From NCBI GenBank assembly GCA_964626205.1, contig CAZVED010000003.1, forward strand, positions 62,001 to 126,000: a DNA stretch of 64,000 bases, written 5' to 3'. Below the pieces are notes generated by a model. The model was not told where the DNA came from and ran no database searches. It was given only the letters and a program-made list of their open reading frames with translations. Below are positions 51,503-58,728 of this stretch, one piece after another. The position numbers and the translations under genes were made by a program. This DNA comes from CAZVED01 sp964626205. GTDB taxonomy: Bacteria > Patescibacteriota > Patescibacteriia > SG8-24. The first letter of the stretch is position 1. The number at the start of each line of letters is the position of its first letter.

Positions 51503-52774
51503 ATGAAGGTGGTAGTATTTCGTCAGGAGGTCTTCATCGAAGCTATCAATATGTACAGTTACATCATCCTCCAGCTGCTCTCTGGCATCATCGGCGTCGT
51601 TGCGGCTGTGCTGATCCTTAAGGGCTTGTTCCTCATCAGGAAGAGGTCCGATAGGGCCGCAAGGATCACCATTGACATCGGTGTCGGAGCCTTGTCGCTC
51701 GCCGCGATGCTTTTTGTCGTCACCGGGATCCCGTACCCGCTCCATTTCGCCATGCCGCCGACGATGCAAGCGATGACGCACGATAAGAAGCCCGCGTCCC
51801 TGCCGATACTCGCGATGCTCGAGTTCCTCTCCAAGAGGGATCGGTTCGAGAAGGTCGCGGATATTGGCCGAGATCCCAATGATGTTCCACCGGCCGTGGG
51901 CGCCCGCGAACCCGGTATCGTAAAAATTTCCGTCCGGACCAAGGAAGTGATTTCCGAGGTCGCTCCGGGCGTCTTCTTCAACTATTGGACGTACGATGGC
52001 CAAGTGCCCGGACCGATGTACCGGGTGAGGGTCGGTGACACGGTGGAGCTCACCATCACGAACGACCCCACGAGCATCCATCCGCACAACATCGACCTAC
52101 ATGCGGTCACGGGTCCTGGCGGGGGAGCGGCGGTCACGTTGGTTCAGCCAGGTGAGACGAGGACGTTCCGGTGGCTCGCCAAGCACCCCGGGCTCTACGA
52201 GTACCATTGCGCGACCGCGAACGTCAGTACGCACAACTCGCACGGACAGTACGGCCTGATCCTGGTCGAACCCGAGGGAGGGCTGTCGGCGGTCGACAAG
52301 GAGTTCTATCTTATGCAGGGCGAGCTCTATACGCTGGGCGGCATCGGCAAGAAGGGCCTCATGGCCTTCGATACGCAGGGTCTTATCGACGGTACTCCGA
52401 CGTACGTCACTTTCAACGGAAAGATCGAACAGGCGCCGCGCATGAATGCGAAGGTCGGTGACCGCATACGCATGTACGTGGGAGGTGGTGGAGTCAACCT
52501 CATTTCGTCCTTTCATGTCATCGGCGAAATATTCGATACGGTGTATCCTGAAGGCGCGATGGGTGAAGGCTCGACGGTGCTCAAGAACGTCCAGACGACG
52601 GCGGTGCTGCCCGGCGGTTCGACCATCGTCGAGTTCACTGTCGATGTCCCGGGGGAATTCCTTGTCGTCGATCACGCGCTTGCGAGGATGAACAAAGGGG
52701 CGTGGGCGGTCCTTAAAGTGACAGGCGACCCGCGCCCGGATATCTACTCGGAAATCACTCCTAAAAAACCTTGA
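51503..52774 (+). CDS. nirK: membrane-anchored copper nitrite reductase (AniA/NirK type) with Gln axial ligand
   Basis: 423 residues from ATG 51503 (407 from the alternative ATG 51551; an AGGAGG at 51525-51530 lies too far from either to decide). Two N-terminal membrane helices (about 20-46 and 54-80) are followed by the two-cupredoxin NirK body. Residues from 51503: His195 and His200 in PHNIDLH with Asp198, His235-Cys236 in YHCATANV, His244, catalytic His338 in SSFHVIGEIFD, His391 in VVDHALAR. Thus type 2 ligands (His200, His235, His391) and Asp/His catalytic pair are all present. The type 1 axial ligand, Met in NirK (GMYG in AniA), is Gln249 (GQYG). Reduces nitrite to NO outside the cell membrane; electron donor not identified. 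Upstream tRNA-Asn and its hairpins; its neighbours are a multicopper oxidase and a CopB ATPase. Confidence 0.88.
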   Translation: MKVVVFRQEVFIEAINMYSYIILQLLSGIIGVVAAVLILKGLFLIRKRSDRAARITIDIGVGALSLAAMLFVVTGIPYPLHFAMPPTMQAMTHDKKPASLPILAMLEFLSKRDRFEKVADIGRDPNDVPPAVGAREPGIVKISVRTKEVISEVAPGVFFNYWTYDGQVPGPMYRVRVGDTVELTITNDPTSIHPHNIDLHAVTGPGGGAAVTLVQPGETRTFRWLAKHPGLYEYHCATANVSTHNSHGQYGLILVEPEGGLSAVDKEFYLMQGELYTLGGIGKKGLMAFDTQGLIDGTPTYVTFNGKIEQAPRMNAKVGDRIRMYVGGGGVNLISSFHVIGEIFDTVYPEGAMGEGSTVLKNVQTTAVLPGGSTIVEFTVDVPGEFLVVDHALARMNKGAWAVLKVTGDPRPDIYSEITPKKP

Positions 52775-52812
52775 GACCCAAGTGCGTCAGTCGTCCTGAA
52801 AACCGACCACGG

Positions 52813-52832
52813 AAAGCCCTCAACGGCCTCGA
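52813..52832 (+). repeat. 20-nt dispersed repeat, copy 1
   Basis: AAAGCCCTCAACGGCCTCGA, 18 of 20 identical to copy 2 at 56831-56850. Confidence 0.6.
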
Positions 52833-52899
52833 AGTTGGGGGTACTCTATCCAGCTGTTGAGCCATGAATACGCATGTGGGGCGACCCACGTGCGTGGTC

Positions 52900-52929
52900 A
52901 AAAACCAGCCATGAAAGTGGCTGGTTTTT
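52900..52929 (+). terminator. terminator after the nirK-type gene
   Basis: AAAAACCAGCC pairs with GGCTGGTTTTT across a loop with GAAA. Same 35-nt frame as the terminator at 51429-51463 with base-paired compensatory changes. Confidence 0.85.
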
Positions 52930-52988
52930 GTGTTCGCGAGACGCAGACCAATAAGGAGTGGCTTACCCAGAGGCGTATGCCCGCAGTG

Positions 52989-52997
52989 TGGTACAAT
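52989..52997 (+). promoter_or_regulatory. extended -10 promoter of the multicopper oxidase gene
   Basis: TGG-TACAAT, no good -35. About 70 nt before ATG 53067. Confidence 0.55.
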
Positions 52998-53066
52998 GTG
53001 TACGAATAATCTCAATGTGCGACAAGTGTTTGCTGCGGTAACAATATTTACCAAGTGAGCGGCCAT

Positions 53067-54599
53067 ATGCGGAAACATCATCTTCGGTACGTCCTTCTCT
53101 GCCTCGGCGTTGTCTTCGTCGCCATCATCCTCGTCGGGCAATGGCCTCGGGGAACGCCAATTGCTTCCGTATCGGATCAAGCCTTACGGCCGTCCGTTCT
53201 AGAAACGGGGATCGTCAAGGAATACGAATTGAGAGCGGAAAAGACCATGATTGAACTCCGACCCGGGTTGATGACCGAGGCTTTTGCGTATAACGCCCAA
53301 GTACCTGGCCCAGAAATCCGTCTGAAGCTCGGCGATCGCGTGAAAGTGACGCTCAAGAACAATCTGGATGAACCGACGACCATCCATTGGCACGGCATCC
53401 GCGTGCCTGCGGCGATGGACGGTGTGCCAATGGTCAGCCAGGAACCGGTGCCTCCCGGCGGAACGTTCGTATACGAATTCGTTCCACCCGATGCCGGGAC
53501 GTACTTTTATCATTCGCATGTGGCTGTCGATGATCAGGTCGATCGCGGCCTCTACGGAGCGTTCATCGTCGAGCCGTCCGATGCGCTGGATATGCGGGAC
53601 GGAGTCTTCGCGCTTGATGACTGGCTTCTCGATGCCAATGGTGTACGGTTACCGACCTCGGCTTCCGAACCGGAACTTGACATCGACAATTCCCTTGATG
53701 TCGTGAGCGAAGCGACGCTCGGACCGGTGGCGGCAAACGGCGGCCACATGATGATGGATGGTGGCATGATGATGGGGGATATGGGTGGCAGCGGCATGAT
53801 GGACCACTCGCTACCCGATGCAATCAATGGCCGGTTCGGCAACGTGATGACTGTGAACGGCAAGGCGGGTACCGCCGTTGCGCCCATACGGGTCGCACGC
53901 GGCGAACGGTTCCTCGCGAGGTTCCTGAACGCCTCGAACGCCATGACGCACGAGCTGCGGGCATCCGACGGGCGATCACTTTCCATTGTGGCGGTCGATG
54001 GGATTCTTCTGACGCGGCCGTTCGTGACCGACCGGCTCATCTTTCCGCCAGCCAAACGATTCGATGTCGTCATCGAAGCCAAGGATGACGTCGACTGGGC
54101 GCTTGAGGGAGGCACGGGCGTTCGTGCCATTCGCATCCCGGTGGAAGTCGAAGGAGAGACGACGAAGGTCACGGCGCTTCCGACGGGTATATTGGCGACC
54201 ATGCCGGATCTTGGTGCTGCCAAGCCCGACGCCACGTTTACTGTGTCGACCGACCGGATGATGAACGCGACTACCTGGCTTCTAAACGGTCGCCCCTTCG
54301 ATATGGAGGGCGAGAACCCGACAGTCGCGACGTTCCCGCGAGGTAAGTGGGTGAAGTTGCGGTTCGTTAATATGAGTCCCATGGCGCATACGATGCATGT
54401 GCACGGGCACTTCATGCATGTCATCGCCAGGAATGGCCAGCGAATCACCGCCGCGACGAGCGAGGACACCGTCGTCGTCCGTGCGATGGAAACGGTCGAG
54501 GTCGTCATGCTCGCCGACAACCCCGGCGATTGGGTCGTGCATTGCCACAATCTCGAGCACGAAGAGCACGGATTGATGGCGAAGTTCAATGTCGAATAA
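53067..54599 (+). CDS. three-domain multicopper oxidase (CueO/laccase type)
   Basis: 510 residues from ATG 53067 (GTG 53055 is also possible). N-terminal signal or anchor (YVLLCLGVVFVAIILVGQ), then all copper motifs: HWHG (107-110), YHSH (148-151), HTMHVHGHFMHV (441-452) and HCHNLEHEEHGLM (492-504). The type 1 site has Cys493 and His498; the residue at the axial position is Leu503, not Met. A Met-rich insert GGHMMMDGGMMMGDMGGSG (about 229-247) resembles the copper-binding loop of CueO, which oxidises Cu(I). Overlaps no gene; 5 bp before the copper ATPase gene, so one transcript is likely. Confidence 0.9.
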   Translation: MRKHHLRYVLLCLGVVFVAIILVGQWPRGTPIASVSDQALRPSVLETGIVKEYELRAEKTMIELRPGLMTEAFAYNAQVPGPEIRLKLGDRVKVTLKNNLDEPTTIHWHGIRVPAAMDGVPMVSQEPVPPGGTFVYEFVPPDAGTYFYHSHVAVDDQVDRGLYGAFIVEPSDALDMRDGVFALDDWLLDANGVRLPTSASEPELDIDNSLDVVSEATLGPVAANGGHMMMDGGMMMGDMGGSGMMDHSLPDAINGRFGNVMTVNGKAGTAVAPIRVARGERFLARFLNASNAMTHELRASDGRSLSIVAVDGILLTRPFVTDRLIFPPAKRFDVVIEAKDDVDWALEGGTGVRAIRIPVEVEGETTKVTALPTGILATMPDLGAAKPDATFTVSTDRMMNATTWLLNGRPFDMEGENPTVATFPRGKWVKLRFVNMSPMAHTMHVHGHFMHVIARNGQRITAATSEDTVVVRAMETVEVVMLADNPGDWVVHCHNLEHEEHGLMAKFNVE

Positions 54600-54604
54600 C
54601 TGAT

Positions 54605-56716
54605 ATGTCTGATCTTCTGGAGTACGTCTGTCCGATGCATCCGGAAGTACGTCGTGACGGTCCCGGACGCTGTCCGGAATGCGGCATGGCGCTTTTGCCG
54701 GAAAAGGAAGTAGTACGGGGGCACGGAATGCACGGATCGTCGCCGCAAAAAGGAAAAGAGCCGTCGTCCAGTAAGCACGAGGGTCATTCCCTCGCGATGT
54801 TCGCGCGTAAATTCTGGACTTCATTAGCGCTGACGATTCCGGTCGTCCTGATCCAATGGGAAGCAATTCCGACGTTCACGGGTTCTTCTTTAGTAGTGGC
54901 GCTCCTCGGCTCAGTGGTCTTCTTTTATGGCGGCTTAGTCTTTCTCCAGGGTGCTGTGCGGGAAGTCCGGGCGAAACTGCCGGGCATGATGACGCTCATC
55001 TCGATTGCGATCCTCACCGCGTACCTCTGGAGCGTCTGGGCGGTGTTCATCGGTGGTGAGGCGCTGTTCTGGGAACTGACCACCCTTATCACGGTCATGC
55101 TGCTCGGCCATTGGCTCGAGATGCGGGCAGTGCAAAGCACACAGGGTGCGCTCAAAGAGCTTTCCAAGCTCATGCCGGACCGCGTTGAAGTCGTCCGGAA
55201 CGGTGACACGACGTTGATTCCACTTACCGAACTTAAAGAGAACGACCTTTTCATCGTGCGTCCGGGGGGCAAGATTGCCGCGGATGGCGTCGTGGACTCA
55301 GGTGAATCCGATATCGACGAGTCCTCTGTGACCGGCGAATCCCGTCCCGTCTCCAAACAGCCGGGCGCGGAAGTCGTCGCTGGCACAGTGAACGGCGACG
55401 GTGCGATTACCGTCCGTGCGACGAAGATTGGCGAGAAGACGTTTCTTGCGGGCGTCATGCGACTCGTCACTGAGGCGCAGGCGTCGAAATCGCGACTACA
55501 GATGCTTTCTGACCGCGCAGCACGGATGCTTACGGCGGCAGCAATCGGCTCCGGCGCGATCACGCTCGTCGCCTGGCTCTTTTATGCCGAACCTGCCTAC
55601 GCTGTCGAACGGATGGTAGCGGTGCTGGTCATCGCCTGTCCGCATGCGCTCGGCTTGGCCGTACCGCTTGTCGCCTCCATCTCCACCATGCTCGCCGCCA
55701 GGAACGGCTTTCTGGTAAAGCAGCGTCTAGCGCTTGAAGCTGCCAAGGACATCGACGTTGTTCTCTTCGACAAGACAGGAACGCTCACAAAGGGCGCGTA
55801 CGGCGTCGATCACGTATGGAACTTCGCAGGCGGAGAGACTCGTGACGTGCTGCGCCTGGCCGCCGCCGTCGATGCGCCCTCTGAGCACGTCATCGCGAAA
55901 GCGGTCATGGAGAAAGCGCGAGAGGACGGCATCGATATTCCCGCCGTTTCCGGATTTTCGCGGATTCCCGGCAAGGGCGTGAAAGGCACCCTCGGCGGAG
56001 AAGAAGTGTCCGCAGGCGGAAAATCGCTGCTCGAACACTATCAGGGCGCCATCGCGGAGCAATACGCGAAAGAGATTGATGCCGAAAATAAAAAAGGGAA
56101 GTCCATCATCTATGTGCTGAAGAGTGGCCAGCCTATCGGGGCGATTGCCCTGGCTGATATCATTCGCGAGGAATCGCGGGAAGCAATTGGGACGCTCAAG
56201 GAGATGGGACTCAAGGTCGGCATAATCACGGGCGACTCCGAGGACGTCGCTGCTTGGGTCGCAGCGGAGCTCGGCATCGATGAGGTCTTTGCCCGTGTCT
56301 TGCCGCAGGATAAGGCGGCGAAAGTGAAGCTCCTCCAGGAAAAGGGGTTGCGGACGGCAATGGTCGGCGACGGAATCAATGATGCACCAGCGCTCACACA
56401 GGCCGATCTCGGTATCGCTATCGGCGCTGGCACTAACGTGGCTATCGAATCCGCTGGCATCATCCTCGTCAGGAACGACCCTCGCGACATTCCGAAGATC
56501 ATCACGCTGTCGCGCCTGACCTATGCGAAGATGATCCAGAATCTCTGGTGGGCATCGGGCTATAACATCGTCGCTCTGCCTCTCGCGGCCGGTGCCTTGG
56601 CCTTCAAGGGTATCGTCATGCAGCCTGCATGGGCGGCGGTTTTCATGTCACTTTCAACCGTCATTGTCGCTATCAATGCAATGACCTTACGAAAGGCGAA
56701 ATTGGGACGGGGTTGA
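54605..56716 (+). CDS. copB: CopB-type P1B copper-transporting ATPase
   Basis: 703 residues. N-terminal zinc-ribbon-like metal-binding domain (YVCPMHPEVRRDGPGRCPECGMALLP, split as CPMHP about 9-13 and CPEC about 22-25) plus a His-rich stretch. Eight membrane helices, ion motif CPH (Cys345-His347, typical for CopB and not CPC), phosphorylation DKTGT (Asp389), actuator TGES and hinge GDGINDAP. The usual SEHP nucleotide-site motif reads SEHV (His428-Val429). CPH pumps are usually copper exporters. Start ATG 54605 in the operon with the oxidase. Confidence 0.93.
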   Translation: MSDLLEYVCPMHPEVRRDGPGRCPECGMALLPEKEVVRGHGMHGSSPQKGKEPSSSKHEGHSLAMFARKFWTSLALTIPVVLIQWEAIPTFTGSSLVVALLGSVVFFYGGLVFLQGAVREVRAKLPGMMTLISIAILTAYLWSVWAVFIGGEALFWELTTLITVMLLGHWLEMRAVQSTQGALKELSKLMPDRVEVVRNGDTTLIPLTELKENDLFIVRPGGKIAADGVVDSGESDIDESSVTGESRPVSKQPGAEVVAGTVNGDGAITVRATKIGEKTFLAGVMRLVTEAQASKSRLQMLSDRAARMLTAAAIGSGAITLVAWLFYAEPAYAVERMVAVLVIACPHALGLAVPLVASISTMLAARNGFLVKQRLALEAAKDIDVVLFDKTGTLTKGAYGVDHVWNFAGGETRDVLRLAAAVDAPSEHVIAKAVMEKAREDGIDIPAVSGFSRIPGKGVKGTLGGEEVSAGGKSLLEHYQGAIAEQYAKEIDAENKKGKSIIYVLKSGQPIGAIALADIIREESREAIGTLKEMGLKVGIITGDSEDVAAWVAAELGIDEVFARVLPQDKAAKVKLLQEKGLRTAMVGDGINDAPALTQADLGIAIGAGTNVAIESAGIILVRNDPRDIPKIITLSRLTYAKMIQNLWWASGYNIVALPLAAGALAFKGIVMQPAWAAVFMSLSTVIVAINAMTLRKAKLGRG

Positions 56717-56737
56717 TCGGTAGTATTTAGCGACTCT

Positions 56738-56785
56738 TGAGACACTTTTCGATTCGCCTATTTTCGTCCAGGGGTGTCTCATTTT
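56738..56785 (+). terminator. terminator after copB
   Basis: TGAGACAC (56738-56745) pairs with GTGTCTCA (56774-56781) across a 28-nt loop, followed by TTTT. Confidence 0.65.
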
Positions 56786-56968
56786 GCCTGACCGGAACAT
56801 TTTCTTAAAGGGAGCAGAAGGCCGCCCCATAAAGCCATCAACGGCCTCAACCGTGATCGGACTATCGAGCCTTAGGGTTTTCTGTTGCTGCTCACCTTAC
56901 GGAGCCAAAACCTGCCGCGAGTGGCGAGTTTTTGCTATCATTGATGCATGATTCACTAACACTCCTGT
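56786..56968 (+). other. intergenic region downstream of copB
   Basis: No ORF. Holds repeat copy 2 (56831-56850), a terminator-like hairpin with T run around 56907-56933, and TATCAT (56936-56941), a possible -10 for the DUF1428 gene. Confidence 0.6.
56831..56850 (+). repeat. 20-nt dispersed repeat, copy 2
   Basis: AAAGCCATCAACGGCCTCAA, 18 of 20 identical to 52813-52832. Confidence 0.6.
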
Positions 56969-57349
56969 ATGTCTTACGTCGACGGTTTCGTGCTCTCCGT
57001 TCCCAAGAAGAATATCAAGGCATACCGCAAGATGGCTGCAGAGGGTGCCAAGATGTGGATGAAGGCCGGCGCGCTGCAGTATTTCGAATGCGTTGGGGAT
57101 GACCTCAACATCAAGCCCATGGGCGGAATGAAGACCATGAACTTCCTCCAGATGGCAAAGGCAAAGAAAAACGAGACGGTTTTCTTTTCATTCATTATCT
57201 TCAAGTCGCGCGCCCATCGCGATGCAGTCAACAAGAAGGTGATGGCAGGAATGGAAGAGCACTACAGCAAGCACAAGGATGTTCCTGTCATGCCGTTTGA
57301 TATGAAGCGGATGGCCTACGGGGGGTTCAAGGCAGTCGTCGAGGCCTGA
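56969..57349 (+). CDS. DUF1428 family protein
   Basis: 126 residues. Sequence YVDGFVLSVPKKNIKAYRKM at the N-terminus, FFSFIIFKSRAHRDAVNKKVM in the middle and MPFDMKRMAYGGFKAVVE at the end match the DUF1428 (dimeric alpha/beta barrel) family. Members are small soluble enzymes-like proteins of unknown function. Followed after 16 bp by the cupin lipoprotein. Confidence 0.85.
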   Translation: MSYVDGFVLSVPKKNIKAYRKMAAEGAKMWMKAGALQYFECVGDDLNIKPMGGMKTMNFLQMAKAKKNETVFFSFIIFKSRAHRDAVNKKVMAGMEEHYSKHKDVPVMPFDMKRMAYGGFKAVVEA

Positions 57350-57365
57350 TAGGAAGAGTATCTTC

Positions 57366-57860
57366 ATGAAACGAACATGCATTCTTCTCGCAGGCATCCT
57401 GTTTGTCGGTGTTGGCTGCGGCACATCTCCGCAAAGCACGACAGCGCCGACAGCTGTTCCGTTGAGCTATGTCGGCAATGTTATCGAGGTTACGCGCGAG
57501 AACACGAATTTTCGTGAGGTGCTGTTTACCGGACCGAAAAGCCAGCTGGTGGTGATGAGCATTCCGCCGGGGGGCGAGGTGGGGGAAGAGACGCATTACT
57601 ACACGGAGCAGACCCTGTTCTTCCTTTCCGGAACCGGCGAAGCGATGCTTGATGACGAAATATTCCCAATCAGCTCAGGCGACGCCGTCGTGGTGACTGC
57701 AGGTACAAAGCATAATTTCAAGAACACGGGTACCGAAGACCTTAAGCTCTATACGGTCTACGCTCCTCCGAATCATATCGACGGTCGCGTTCACAAGACC
57801 AAGGAAGATGCCGATGCCGACGTAGCGGATGAGGCAATTGGCGCAACAGCGCCGCGATAA
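57366..57860 (+). CDS. cupin-domain lipoprotein
   Basis: 164 residues. Signal peptide with lipobox GVGC (Cys near 19) after ILLAGILFVG; then a cupin: PPGGEVGEETHYYTEQTLFFLSGTGE (motif 1 with metal His and Glu) and DAVVVTAGTKHNFKNTG (motif 2). Anchored outside the cell. Substrate unknown. GGAAGAG precedes the ATG. A lipoprotein of this kind implies that Lgt is active. Confidence 0.85.
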   Translation: MKRTCILLAGILFVGVGCGTSPQSTTAPTAVPLSYVGNVIEVTRENTNFREVLFTGPKSQLVVMSIPPGGEVGEETHYYTEQTLFFLSGTGEAMLDDEIFPISSGDAVVVTAGTKHNFKNTGTEDLKLYTVYAPPNHIDGRVHKTKEDADADVADEAIGATAPR

Positions 57861-57880
57861 CGTTTCCTTGCTTGCTCTAG

Positions 57881-57910
57881 AAAAACACCCCGCGACAGCA
57901 GGGTGTTTTT
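57881..57910 (+). terminator. terminator after the cupin lipoprotein
   Basis: Perfect 10-bp stem AAAAACACCC / GGGTGTTTTT. Confidence 0.9.
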
Positions 57911-57952
57911 CGTACCACAGGGGTTGGGGCAGAACCGACGGTGGAGTTTTCC

Positions 57953-58198
57953 TTAGCGTCGCACAGCCCTCATGACCGCAATCAGCACGCACGCACCTAA
58001 AAGGGCAACGAGGAAGCTGTAGAGATCAAAACTTCCTACACCGCTCTTTCCAAAAAAACTCATGATGAGACCACCGATGACCGCACCCACCATGCCGATC
58101 ACGATATCTCCCAACAGACCACCTCTGTCGGAGCCCATCAGCCATGATGCGACTCCACCGACCAGCGCGCCGAACAGTATCCAGATGAGGATGCCCAT
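57953..58198 (-). CDS. GlsB/YeaQ/YmgE family membrane protein
   Basis: 81 residues, three helices, Gly-rich: LIWILFGALVGGVASWLM, GGLLGDIVIGMVGAVIGGL. Matches the transglycosylase-associated (GlsB/YeaQ/YmgE) stress protein family. Follows the YggT gene by 13 bp on the minus strand. Confidence 0.85.
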   Translation of the reverse strand: MGILIWILFGALVGGVASWLMGSDRGGLLGDIVIGMVGAVIGGLIMSFFGKSGVGSFDLYSFLVALLGACVLIAVMRAVRR

Positions 58199-58211
58199 AG
58201 AGGTGGTGCAG

Positions 58212-58571
58212 TTATTTCTGTTCTTGCTCGTTGAGCTTCGCGGCGGCTTCCGGGGTTGAAACCGACTTTCCGATCAGCAGCAATTTAATGATTCCGACGG
58301 CAAGTGCCCAATACACGAACATTGCCAGCAGTGTCGTCCATTCAAAGATGCTGCCAGCGACCTGTGTTACGCGGAACACGCGAAGAAACGGGGCCGCGAA
58401 AATATACGTCGCACCGTAGATGAATGCCGTGAAGCCGGCTTCAGCATTCGCGCCGAGGAACTTCAAGATGAATCGGAATGCGAGGAGGGCTTCGATGACT
58501 CCGAGCAGATACCATACGACCTGTGTGCCTCTGTAGAGAGGCTTGGTGCTGGCAGCGCTAGATGAATCCAT
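58212..58571 (-). CDS. YggT-like membrane protein
   Basis: 119 residues, three hydrophobic segments. VVWYLLGVIEALLAFRFILKFLG and FIFAAPFL-like region resemble the YGGT family. A CATAAT box lies about 12 nt before the ATG on the minus strand. Function unknown; YggT proteins are implicated in cation tolerance or division-related roles. Confidence 0.7.
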   Translation of the reverse strand: MDSSSAASTKPLYRGTQVVWYLLGVIEALLAFRFILKFLGANAEAGFTAFIYGATYIFAAPFLRVFRVTQVAGSIFEWTTLLAMFVYWALAVGIIKLLLIGKSVSTPEAAAKLNEQEQK

Positions 58572-58728
58572 AGGTATCGTGCATTATGCGTGACATAGAA
58601 TCTGACGTAAGCATACTCCGCATGTAAGGAACGCGCCATGCGGCATAACGACGCTTGCATGGTCACAGAGCGTGGCTTCCGATAGAATGAATGAGTTGCG
58701 CGCATAAAGCCTGCGCGACACGAATCCT

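Larger units (their letters stand above)
52775..53066 (+). other. intergenic region with hairpin pair, repeat and promoter
   Basis: No convincing ORF. Contents: the 20-nt repeat at 52813-52832 (also at 56831), an 11-bp inverted repeat (52870-52880 with 52885-52895), a terminator (52900-52929) and an extended -10 TGG-TACAAT (52989-52997) for the multicopper oxidase gene. Confidence 0.75.

Noticed and set aside
52830..52866. tRNA-like D arm on the minus strand (GCTCAACAGCTGGATAGAGT)
   Set aside because: No matching acceptor stem, proper anticodon arm or TTCGA T loop follows; at best a decayed tRNA fragment.
52775..53066. Coding gene in the 292-bp nirK-oxidase gap
   Set aside because: No frame with a start, ribosome binding site and reasonable length; content explained by repeat, hairpins and promoter.
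53552..54787. Minus-strand ORF opposite the multicopper oxidase
   Set aside because: Shadow of the oxidase and copB start; Ser/Thr/Arg-biased with no motif.
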